Shown: in pieces, positions 56,581 through 64,000 of the stretch
How the letters are laid out: every line of letters starts with the position of its first letter
Position numbering within the stretch: the stretch's first letter is position 1
Source of the DNA: Terriglobia bacterium
GTDB taxonomy: Bacteria; Acidobacteriota; Terriglobia; Terriglobales; Acidobacteriaceae
Assembly (NCBI GenBank): GCA_020072585.1
Contig: JAIQGL010000005.1
Coordinates: 148,065 to 212,064 of the forward strand
DNA length: 64,000 nucleotides
Direction of reading: 5' to 3'
Notes under the pieces: generated by a model
Told to the model about the DNA's origin: nothing
Seen by the model: the letters and a program-made list of their open reading frames with translations, nothing else
The model's database searches: none
Made by a program: the position numbers and the translations under genes

Positions 56581-56857
56581 TACAACGATCGACAAAACAA
56601 TCATGGGCCTAATAGCTGAATCGGTTCCGGGCAAGTTCAAGAAAACGCTCATTACCCCTGAGACTCATTTGCGCCGAGAGTTGGGAATGGACTCAATTGG
56701 AATACTTTCCTTTGTATTCCGTTTTGAAAAGGCTTTTGGAATTGATCTCAGCAAGATGAACTTCAAAGTTGACATGGCAGAGATACGAACAGCGGGGGAC
56801 GCTATAGGCCTGGCCAGGAAGATCGTTGAACAGTCGCGGCCTGCAGACGGCGTTTAG
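56570..56857 (+). CDS. Acyl carrier protein
   Basis: 95 residues. ATG 56570 has AAAGGAG upstream and overlaps the ligase gene by 11 bases. The phosphopantetheine site is GMDSIGIL, within HLRRELGMDSIGILSFVFRF, and the rest is the expected four-helix acidic protein (VDMAEIRTAGDAIGLARKIV). It should hold an acyl group activated by the neighbouring ligase and hand it to the NRPS condensation domain or a tailoring enzyme. Confidence 0.92.
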   Translation: MDVDTTIDKTIMGLIAESVPGKFKKTLITPETHLRRELGMDSIGILSFVFRFEKAFGIDLSKMNFKVDMAEIRTAGDAIGLARKIVEQSRPADGV

Positions 56858-56865
56858 GTCACACA

Positions 56866-57867
56866 ATGGATCAAGCCAACCACACATCTCTAGAGATCGT
56901 TGATTCTCACTGCCACATCGCCTCTGAAGAATACTATCCAAATTCTTTCGTTCAGGGCTCTGTGCTCAACATGCTCCAGGCCCTTACAGCCCAAGGCGTG
57001 CCGGCTACAGCGAAGGGCCTTAATGCAATGTTCCTGCAAACACTACAGGACCCATATTGTGACACTCTGGTCGCGGAAATGGCGGAAGCTGGTATTTCGA
57101 AAAGCATTCTGCTCATTGCAGACTTTTCTTATGCACTAAGAGATTGCAGACTTACCGTCGAAGAGTCTTTCAATAAGCACCGCCAGGTCCTGGCCAGGCA
57201 TCCTGGAAAACTCGAGGTCTTTGGCGGTGTCGATCCGCGGTGGGGAAAAGATGGATTAGACCTCTTTGAGCGGTCACTTGTGGAATTCGGGTTCCGGGGT
57301 TTTAAAATATACCCGCCTTGCGGCTTCAGCCCCAGCGATTCCGCGCTGTTTCCGTACTACGAACTCTGCGCTTATCATCAAATTCCTGTTGTACTGCATC
57401 AGGGACCAACCTCTCCCGCCCTGTCATTTGATGTAACAAACCCTTTTCTGCTCGATGAAGCAGCGCGGAGTTTTCCCACCGTTAATTTCATTCTGGCACA
57501 TGGATCGGTGAGCTTTATCGAAGAGTGCGCCATGATGTGCCGGTACCGGCCGAATGTCTACATGGACCTGAGCGGCTTTCAGACATTCATGGGGGAACGC
57601 ATGGTAGCCGGGTTGCGAAAGGCTGTGATGCAAGGTCTAAACCACAAGATCCTCTTTGGTACAGACTGGCCCGTGTTTCGTCTACAGGGCAGTCAACGCA
57701 GCTTCGTAGATGCCCTCATCGGCGAAGAAGGTGCATTATCAGAGGTGAGTGAAACAGAAAAGAACCTGGTCCTGCACGGAAACCTGGAACGCCTGCTAAA
57801 AGAAAAGCTTGACGCTGCATCCCCCACGACAAATCCGGAGCTCATGAATGTACGTGAAAGTAAATAA
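56866..57867 (+). CDS. Amidohydrolase family 2 protein
   Basis: 333 residues. Metal-ligand motifs of the ACMSD/amidohydrolase-2 branch are present: the N-terminal HxH in VDSHCHIAS, His in VVLHQGPT, LAHGSVSF, and the late Asp in ILFGTDWPVF. Known members hydrolyse or decarboxylate small molecules with one divalent metal. It follows the carrier protein by 8 bases and overlaps the next gene, so it belongs to the biosynthetic run. A role in tailoring or precursor supply is likely but not specific. Confidence 0.88.
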   Translation: MDQANHTSLEIVDSHCHIASEEYYPNSFVQGSVLNMLQALTAQGVPATAKGLNAMFLQTLQDPYCDTLVAEMAEAGISKSILLIADFSYALRDCRLTVEESFNKHRQVLARHPGKLEVFGGVDPRWGKDGLDLFERSLVEFGFRGFKIYPPCGFSPSDSALFPYYELCAYHQIPVVLHQGPTSPALSFDVTNPFLLDEAARSFPTVNFILAHGSVSFIEECAMMCRYRPNVYMDLSGFQTFMGERMVAGLRKAVMQGLNHKILFGTDWPVFRLQGSQRSFVDALIGEEGALSEVSETEKNLVLHGNLERLLKEKLDAASPTTNPELMNVRESK

Positions 57868-58741
57868 CGTCCGCCTGTTTTTTGATGTCGAAGGCGCTCA
57901 ACTCGTTCCGGAAGGTCCAATCATGCGGGAAAGACCGGTTCTGCTATGCCTGCATGGCGGCCCCGGATTGGACCACTCCACCTTGAAACCAGTCTTATCT
58001 TCCCTTTCAGACATAACGCAGGTCATCTATCTGGACCAGCGGGGGCACGGCAGAAGTGATCGCAGCTCCCGCGAACATTGGACATTGGCCCAATGGGCAG
58101 ATGACGTGCGGGAGTTCTGCAATGTGCTTGGCATTGAAAGTCCGGTCGTATTGGGTGTTTCATTTGGCGGTTATGTAGCCATGACCTATGCCATACGCCA
58201 CTCTGATCACCCTTCAAAACTGGTGCTGATGAGCACAGCGTTACGTGGCACAGGCAATCTTGTGCGGCGGCAACGCGTCCTGGACATGTTTGAGCATTTG
58301 GGAGGACGTGAAGCTCGCGAAATCATGCGGCGCGCTTTTGATGATCGAAGCATTGAAGCGTTTACTGATTTTCTACGCGTGTGTGGCCCGCTCTACACCC
58401 GCCGTCCACCCGACCCGGATGTGCGCATGCGTACTATTACAAACAATGAGATTGTTCCGTTTTTTGAGAGAGCAGACGGGGAAGGCGTCACATTCAATTA
58501 CGAAAAGGAGCTCTCTGCTGTGCGCTGCCCCACTCTCGTGATCGGAGGCGAAGATGATCCAATGACGCCAATCACTGAGATGGAAGAGATAATCAAAGTA
58601 TTGCCCAGGGGACTGGGAACCTTTGAAAAGATTCCAAATTGCGGACATGGCCCCTATCGTGATGCGCCAGCGCATCTGGTCCGACTCCTCAGGGAGTTCC
58701 TGGGCACACACGTGGCCGAAACTGCACAAGCGCATGTCTAG
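57848..58741 (+). CDS. Alpha/beta hydrolase (proline-iminopeptidase-like)
   Basis: 297 residues starting inside the end of the amidohydrolase gene (20-base overlap). Motifs: oxyanion LHGGPGLDHS, YLDQRGHGRSDRS, nucleophile elbow GVSFGG, acid region VIGGEDDPMTP, and the His in NCGHGPYRD. The HGGPG phrase is typical of proline iminopeptidases and related epoxide or ester hydrolases. It could trim or open the peptide product, or serve self-protection. It ends 19 bases before the stop of the opposing NRPS gene, which marks a convergent boundary. Confidence 0.88.
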   Translation: MYVKVNNVRLFFDVEGAQLVPEGPIMRERPVLLCLHGGPGLDHSTLKPVLSSLSDITQVIYLDQRGHGRSDRSSREHWTLAQWADDVREFCNVLGIESPVVLGVSFGGYVAMTYAIRHSDHPSKLVLMSTALRGTGNLVRRQRVLDMFEHLGGREAREIMRRAFDDRSIEAFTDFLRVCGPLYTRRPPDPDVRMRTITNNEIVPFFERADGEGVTFNYEKELSAVRCPTLVIGGEDDPMTPITEMEEIIKVLPRGLGTFEKIPNCGHGPYRDAPAHLVRLLREFLGTHVAETAQAHV

Positions 58742-58760
58742 TTGATGCAGGATCAGCCAC

Positions 58761-61700
58761 TCAGGTAGACGCTGTAATTGCTTTCCTGCCGCTTTGAACA
58801 AGTTCTTCAACCACTTTTGCCATTGCGGCGATACTCGGTGCGCCAAACAACCTGGTCATAGGAATGTCGGCCCCAAAAGCTTCGCTCATACGGGCCACGG
58901 TTTGGGCAGCCAGCAGCGAGTGTCCTCCGATACGAAAAAAATTGTCATGGACGCCCACACGCTGCATGCCGAGCGTTTGCGCCCAGATCCCAGCCATTTC
59001 TTCTTCCATGGGAGTGCGAGGAGCCACGTATGAAGATGAAGCCCCATTTACTTCGCTTTTTTCAGCCAGGCGGCTGAGGGCACGGCGATCCACCTCTCCG
59101 GTCTTCTTGCGCGGAATGGAATCCACGCGAACAACCATCTGTGGCAGCATGACGCGAGGCAGATGTCCTTTCAGAAATTCACGAATTTCCTCGGCCGTGA
59201 TTGGTTGTCCATCAGCAGTTACGATCAAAGCGGCCAAACCGGCATCGCGAAGCCCGGGAAGTTCGTATGGTATAACCGCGGCATCCAAAACCATGGCATG
59301 GTGCAGCAAAAGTTTCTCGATCTCCTCTACTTCCACGCGCAGTCCGCCAATCACCCTTCTGCCGTCCCTGCGACCCCGATATTCCAGAGTGCCATCTGCT
59401 CGGCACCTTGCCCAATCCCCAGTTCGGAACAACCGCCGTGATGGCGCCAGTGAGCTCGCGCAAAATGCACTCGCCGTGCGTACTGGTTGTTTGTGGTAGC
59501 CCATGGCAAGAGCGTCGCTCCCGATGTAGACCTGGCCTAGAACACCTTCAGGGACCGGCAATTGCTTTTCGTCTAGAACATGGAGCTCCGTTCCAACTGC
59601 CATGTGGCCAGCAGGATCAATCCGTCCAGGCCCGCTTATCTTTGCCAGCGGGTAGAGCAAGCAGTTACCACCTGCCTCCGTCCAACCATAGATTCCAAAT
59701 GTTCGCTCCAGAACATCAGGCTTCAATGCTTCGCGCAGGCGGTACAAGATACCCATCTGGTCGTCGCACAGGATAAGGCGCAGGTTTTTTAATGCCCGGG
59801 GAAAATCGCTCGCCACCCGCTCCAAGACTGATGCGGAAGTCCACCACACTGCAACTTGCTGCTCTCGCAAAAGGTCCACTAGCTTGCGAGGCGGTAAACT
59901 TTGATCGAGATGCACGGCGCAAGCTCCAGATGCCAGCAGGCGAAACACCTCAAAACATGCCATGTCATGATTGAAGTTGATTGATAAACCCACGCGTTCG
60001 TTTGCTTTGACACTCCAATTTCGGTCCCATCCTCCCGCCCACAATGCACGGTGAGGGACCAGAACGCCCTCAGGCCTGCCTTGCGGGCTTGACCGGTACA
60101 GGATGCAAGCCAGCATATCCTCTTTTGCTTCGATTTTCAGTGATTGCTCTGGTTGTTCATTCAATTCCTCTCTGGTTGTATCCAGATAGAGTGTGCGAAC
60201 TGCCCGTGGAGGGATGCCGTATCGCTCTTCGGTTACCACAAGAACCAGGCCTGAATCCTCTGAAATAAACCGCAGACGGGCATCCGGCTTTGACGGGTCA
60301 AGCCATACAACGACTGCTCCTGCTTTCAACACTCCGAGCGTTACCACTATCACGTCTATAGGCTGCTCCAGCTTCACTCCAACCCGATCTCCTGTTTTGA
60401 CACCATTTTTTCGCAGAACATGGGCCATCTGATTTGAGCGCCGATGCAAGTCGCCATAGGACAAACTGGTTTCATCAGCAACAACAGCCAGTGCACCAGG
60501 TGTGCTATCAGCATGCACTGCAAGCATTTCGCAAATGGTCCGATCGGTCCCATGTGTTATTGGAGTCCCATTCCAACGGGCCGTACTGGCATGATGCTCC
60601 TCTTTGGAGATGTGCAATTCAGATAATCTTCCGTCGCAGTTGGAGGTAATTTCATCCAACAGGAATTGAAAACGCTCTACCATGGCCCGAATGGTGGCGG
60701 GCTCAAATAGGTCTGGGTTGTATTCCATACAACCTCTCAAGCCGCCTTCTTTTTCCTGGAAAGAAAACTTCAAATCGAATCCTGGTGTTGTATGCTCTAC
60801 CACGCAGCTCTGAGGTTTTGCCGGCTCATCGTCCGATTCGGGTTCCTCCACCAGTATTATTTGTGAAAGTGACATTCGCTTGAATCCCGGCTGAGCAGCA
60901 ACGAATTCCGCCAGCTCCTCATTTGTACAAAAGCGGTGCTTGCACGCTTCGAGTACTGCTTCACGCACCTGCACTAAATGCTGCCGGAGCGTTGTATCAC
61001 CGGCAATTCTTACGCGTAAAGGCATTTGACTCAAGAAGAGCCCGCTGGGGTGCTCCGGCTCCAGATGTTCTGCTGGCAAGGGTGCAATACCAATCACAAT
61101 ATCTTCCTGGCTGGTGTAACGGTAAAGCAAAGTCTGAAACGCCGCGAGCAGGGTCATGAACAGAGTCACGCCCTCGCGCTTGCTCACATTCAACAGGCTG
61201 ACATATGTACCAGCCTCCAGGGAGAAAGTATGCATCGCTCTCGGACGTCCTGGTTGAGGCTGATCAGAAGGCAATTCGAGTACATCCGGCGTGGATTCCA
61301 ACTGCTTCTTCCAATAACTGAGATGGTCTCTTTCCTCTGCGCTCCATTCGCCTTGCCATTGAGATCGTTCGCGCGGCAGGGCATCTTGTTTTGCAAGGCT
61401 CTCATAGCACTCTTCCACGTCCTTTAGAAGGTCCTTGATTGGACAAGTGCTGGATGTATTTTGTTGCAAATTAAGAATCAGCCAATGTTCCTCGCCATTC
61501 ATGCGAACCAGAACCGCCCTTATCGGGACATCGATTAGACTGGATGAATGGCGCGCTTCGCTTTCCAACAAGGCGTGCAACTGTTCCTGTTGATCAGCCT
61601 GCGAACTCAGGTCAATGAATGGCAATGAAGGTGCTTTTGCGGAGCGGATTGCAGTGCCCTTGTCCGCTTCCCCAAGCAACACAGATAACTGTGGGTGCCG

Positions 61701-61937
61701 CTCCACCGCGCTGTGCAAACTATCTTTTATCATTTGAAGGTCAAGCTGTCCCCGGATCTTCATTGCGGCAGGCGCATGGAACCCGCCTTTTTCTGATTGG
61801 AGCTGTTCGATGATCCACAGGCGTTTTTTCCGCATGGCTGTAATGAAGGAAAGCAACTCATCTCCTTCCCTGGCCAAGCCGGCAGGATGTCGTTCGAATG
61901 AACTTGTTTTCAAAGCAGCCGTTTGATCTTTGTTCAT
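58761..61937 (-). CDS. Degenerate NRPS: C-A-T with eroded C and A active sites
   Basis: 1058 residues from the ATG at 61937, which has AAGGAGG at ideal spacing; an ATG at 62024 overlapping the upstream NRPS stop is the alternative. The condensation domain lacks its HHxxxDG site: the aligned segment reads LQQNTSSTCPI (Q158, Q159). In the adenylation domain the P-loop is YRSSPQGRPEGV (usual Lys is Glu), A5 is GIYGWTEAGG, and the A10 catalytic Lys is replaced in KKTGEVDR. The carrier domain is intact (IGGHSLLAAQ). The frame is open over the full length, so this is not simple decay. It may act as a carrier-only or scaffold subunit loaded by another enzyme. Confidence 0.85.
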   Translation of the reverse strand: MNKDQTAALKTSSFERHPAGLAREGDELLSFITAMRKKRLWIIEQLQSEKGGFHAPAAMKIRGQLDLQMIKDSLHSAVERHPQLSVLLGEADKGTAIRSAKAPSLPFIDLSSQADQQEQLHALLESEARHSSSLIDVPIRAVLVRMNGEEHWLILNLQQNTSSTCPIKDLLKDVEECYESLAKQDALPRERSQWQGEWSAEERDHLSYWKKQLESTPDVLELPSDQPQPGRPRAMHTFSLEAGTYVSLLNVSKREGVTLFMTLLAAFQTLLYRYTSQEDIVIGIAPLPAEHLEPEHPSGLFLSQMPLRVRIAGDTTLRQHLVQVREAVLEACKHRFCTNEELAEFVAAQPGFKRMSLSQIILVEEPESDDEPAKPQSCVVEHTTPGFDLKFSFQEKEGGLRGCMEYNPDLFEPATIRAMVERFQFLLDEITSNCDGRLSELHISKEEHHASTARWNGTPITHGTDRTICEMLAVHADSTPGALAVVADETSLSYGDLHRRSNQMAHVLRKNGVKTGDRVGVKLEQPIDVIVVTLGVLKAGAVVVWLDPSKPDARLRFISEDSGLVLVVTEERYGIPPRAVRTLYLDTTREELNEQPEQSLKIEAKEDMLACILYRSSPQGRPEGVLVPHRALWAGGWDRNWSVKANERVGLSINFNHDMACFEVFRLLASGACAVHLDQSLPPRKLVDLLREQQVAVWWTSASVLERVASDFPRALKNLRLILCDDQMGILYRLREALKPDVLERTFGIYGWTEAGGNCLLYPLAKISGPGRIDPAGHMAVGTELHVLDEKQLPVPEGVLGQVYIGSDALAMGYHKQPVRTASAFCASSLAPSRRLFRTGDWARCRADGTLEYRGRRDGRRVIGGLRVEVEEIEKLLLHHAMVLDAAVIPYELPGLRDAGLAALIVTADGQPITAEEIREFLKGHLPRVMLPQMVVRVDSIPRKKTGEVDRRALSRLAEKSEVNGASSSYVAPRTPMEEEMAGIWAQTLGMQRVGVHDNFFRIGGHSLLAAQTVARMSEAFGADIPMTRLFGAPSIAAMAKVVEELVQSGRKAITAST

Positions 61938-62020
61938 TGTTCCTCCTTGCTCCCACCTGTAGCATATTTTCACGCAGCCAGGTTTAGGTAAATCTAACGA
62001 CTCGTGCGGTCCGTACCGGA

Positions 62021-64000
62021 TCATCCATCCAATTCAACCGCAGGCCATGAAACCGCCGCCCGAGCAACTCGGGCGATTGCCGGAACCTTTTGCGTTGACC
62101 TTGAAGCTCTGGCAGCCTCAATAGCTTCAGCCAGATCAGCAACTCTCGGCAGCTCAAATAACCGCCGCAGGGGCATTTCTATCGCAAATGCATCATTAAT
62201 TCGGGATATCGCACGGGTCGCCAGCAGAGAGTGGCCCCCAAGCGCAAAGAAATCATCTTCTATTCCCACCTGGTCTACTCTGAGGAGTTCAGCGAATAGA
62301 GTCGCTACCTTTTCTTCCACCGGATTGCGTGGTGGTATGAATATCTGTTCGCGCATCATGACGGGGGCTGGCAATACGCGCCGGTCAATTTTCCCGTTCG
62401 CCGTCAATGGCAACGCTTCCAGATTCATAAAGACTGACGGCACCATATAGTCTGGAAGAGACAGCTTGAGCGCTTCACGCAGACGAGAGGGAGGAATATC
62501 TCCTTCGCACACCGTGTATGCAACCAGTTGTTTCTCTCCGGCTTCATCTTCTCGAACTACTACTACTGCCTGCGACACCTCAGGTATGCCTTCCAGCGCT
62601 GACTCGATCTCGCCCAACTCAATACGGAAGCCTCGAATTTTCACCTGTAGATCCATGCGGCCCATAAAAGCGATCTTTCCATCCGGCAGCCACCTGGCCA
62701 GGTCGCCCGTGCGATACAAGCGGCGGCCGCCAGCACGATCAAATGGATCGGGAATGAACTTCTCAGCTGTCAGGTCCGGCCTTCCAAGATAACCTCTGGC
62801 AAGGCCGGCTCCCGCTGCATATAACTCTCCAGGTACACCCACCGGAACAGGCTGCATCTCTTTGTCAAGGAGGTAAACGCGCGTATTGTCAATTGGCCGG
62901 CCAATGGGCACCGTTGCTCCTTGCAATGGTTCATCCATTGGGCTACAGCAGGTAAAAGTTGTGTTCTCAGTGGGCCCGTAGCCGTTGATCACAGTTCCTG
63001 AAGAGAGTGTTTGTTGTGCAAGTCGCACGTGCTGGGGTGACAAAACATCACCGCCTGCCAAAAGATTCCGCACTCCTCGCAGATCATCGGGATGAGTGTC
63101 CACCATCTGGTGAAATAGTGGCGCGGTAAGCCACAATGTGGTGACCCCGCGCCGGCGCAACATTTCACCGAGTTCCTGCAAGGAAACTATCTGCTGGTCG
63201 GCAATGGCAATGGAAGCGCCATGCAATAGCGCCGACCAAATCTCAAAAGTTGCGGCGTCAAATGAAACCGGCGCCATGTGTAAGACAACATCTTCCTCGG
63301 TTACGCGAACATAATTTCTGGCTAGCGCCAAACGAGCGACTGCACCGTGAGAAATGCAGACCCCTTTAGGACGGCCGGTTGAACCTGAGGTATAGATCAC
63401 ATAAGCAAGTTGCTCTCTTGGTGTTCTAGCCGCGTAAGGAAGAGAATCTGCCGGTGGGTCTTCTTCGGTTTGAGTGAGAGATTCAATGTACAACCTGGGA
63501 ATCGTATTTTGCGGGAGCTTATCACTGGACGCATGGTCCGTGATAATGAGATGGACCTTGGCATCCTGCAGCATGAACGCAATACGATCTAGAGGAGCTG
63601 CCGAATCGATCGGCAGATATGCTCCACCTGCTTTGAGAATTCCCAGAAGGCTAACGATGGTTTCCATGGAGCGCTCCACAAATAGTGCGACGATTGTCTC
63701 GCGTCCGACATGTTGATTGCGGAGGAAGTGAGCCAGACGGTTGGCCCGCTGGTTCAACTCCCGGTAGCTGATCCGCCTCTCTCCCTGCACCAGCGCCACA
63801 CCTTCCGGCGTTCTTTCCACCTGTTGTTCAAATAGCTCGTGGATTCCTCCATCCCCTATCGCCGCTTCCGTCCGGTTCCATTCCTCCACCACCTGCCGCC
63901 ATTCCTCTTCTCCCAACAACCGCAACCCCGCTACCCCTTCTTCCGGCCTCTCCACCATTTCCCACAACAACCTCCGGTAATGCTCCATCATCCGTTCTAC
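62021..64000 (-). CDS. Non-ribosomal peptide synthetase, A-T part of a larger protein running off the window
   Basis: The frame is open to base 64000, so the N-terminus lies outside. Visible in order: the tail of a condensation domain (HYRRLLWEMVERPEEGVAGL), an adenylation domain with YTSGSTGRPKGVCISH, NGYGPTENTTF, YRTGDLARWLPDGKIAFMGR, QVKIRGFRIELGEIE and TANGKIDRR, and a carrier domain with LGGHSLLATR. The pocket (SFDAATFE ... LWLTAPLF ... LLAGGD ... GPTENTTF) gives D-A-F-L-L-G-G-T-F, closest in my memory to aliphatic, isoleucine-like codes; this is tentative. It is followed on the same strand by the degenerate NRPS, 83 bases away. Confidence 0.93.
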   Translation of the reverse strand, partial: VERMMEHYRRLLWEMVERPEEGVAGLRLLGEEEWRQVVEEWNRTEAAIGDGGIHELFEQQVERTPEGVALVQGERRISYRELNQRANRLAHFLRNQHVGRETIVALFVERSMETIVSLLGILKAGGAYLPIDSAAPLDRIAFMLQDAKVHLIITDHASSDKLPQNTIPRLYIESLTQTEEDPPADSLPYAARTPREQLAYVIYTSGSTGRPKGVCISHGAVARLALARNYVRVTEEDVVLHMAPVSFDAATFEIWSALLHGASIAIADQQIVSLQELGEMLRRRGVTTLWLTAPLFHQMVDTHPDDLRGVRNLLAGGDVLSPQHVRLAQQTLSSGTVINGYGPTENTTFTCCSPMDEPLQGATVPIGRPIDNTRVYLLDKEMQPVPVGVPGELYAAGAGLARGYLGRPDLTAEKFIPDPFDRAGGRRLYRTGDLARWLPDGKIAFMGRMDLQVKIRGFRIELGEIESALEGIPEVSQAVVVVREDEAGEKQLVAYTVCEGDIPPSRLREALKLSLPDYMVPSVFMNLEALPLTANGKIDRRVLPAPVMMREQIFIPPRNPVEEKVATLFAELLRVDQVGIEDDFFALGGHSLLATRAISRINDAFAIEMPLRRLFELPRVADLAEAIEAARASRSTQKVPAIARVARAAVSWPAVELDG

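Overview
The window most resembles a soil Acidobacteriota genome. This is an inference from gene content: a spermidine-synthase-like protein fused to a membrane domain, an Rhs tip with a small membrane partner, multiheme cytochromes next to NHL-repeat proteins, a large NRPS cluster, and many long secreted proteins. I saw no rRNA, tRNA, CRISPR array, transposase or phage gene.

Bases 1-10982 hold an ExbB-ExbD-ExbD-AgmX/PglI (TonB-like) energy-transduction set, followed by two giant envelope proteins. One is a DUF11/SdrD-B repeat protein with an OmpA-like tail. The other has two OmpA-like domains and a predicted outer-membrane beta-barrel. The six genes are co-oriented and tightly packed, so they may form one energised surface machine.

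Bases 11000-20750 look like a decaying accessory region. It holds a frameshifted Rhs tip, a small membrane gene broken by an in-frame stop, an intact fused spermidine-synthase-like gene plus a frameshifted copy of its 3' end 5 kb away, a TPR fragment butted against a twice-frameshifted cupredoxin gene, and intact genes for a metallo-beta-lactamase-fold hydrolase, a DUF1801 protein and a secreted protein of unknown function. A glycogen-debranching enzyme follows (20745-22736).

Bases 23000-40700 are a redox and secretion region. Two paralogous small secreted Asp-rich proteins (23083 and 31312) each stand upstream of a c-type cytochrome gene set. The first set encodes an unusually long diheme peroxidase-like protein and two large secreted proteins, and ends in a clear terminator. 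The second set encodes a 7-heme cytochrome, an NHL propeller, a 4-heme cytochrome, an outer-membrane beta-barrel, a second NHL propeller, a 12-heme cytochrome and a membrane-anchored protein of unknown function. It has the parts list of a porin-cytochrome electron conduit and is my main candidate for an undescribed system.

Bases 40765-64000 are a non-ribosomal peptide cluster that runs off the right edge. On the minus strand are a type II thioesterase, a lone TldD protease and a cyclic-peptide exporter. On the plus strand are a class II aldolase, a degenerate-SDR/hydrolase fusion, a complete C-A-T-TE NRPS, a methyltransferase, a PLP decarboxylase, an acyl-activating enzyme, an acyl carrier protein, an amidohydrolase and an alpha/beta hydrolase. 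Converging on these from the right are a normal NRPS A-T module and an NRPS whose condensation and adenylation motifs are eroded but whose carrier-protein serine is kept. A perfect dyad with flanking direct repeats lies in the divergent promoter region near 45200.
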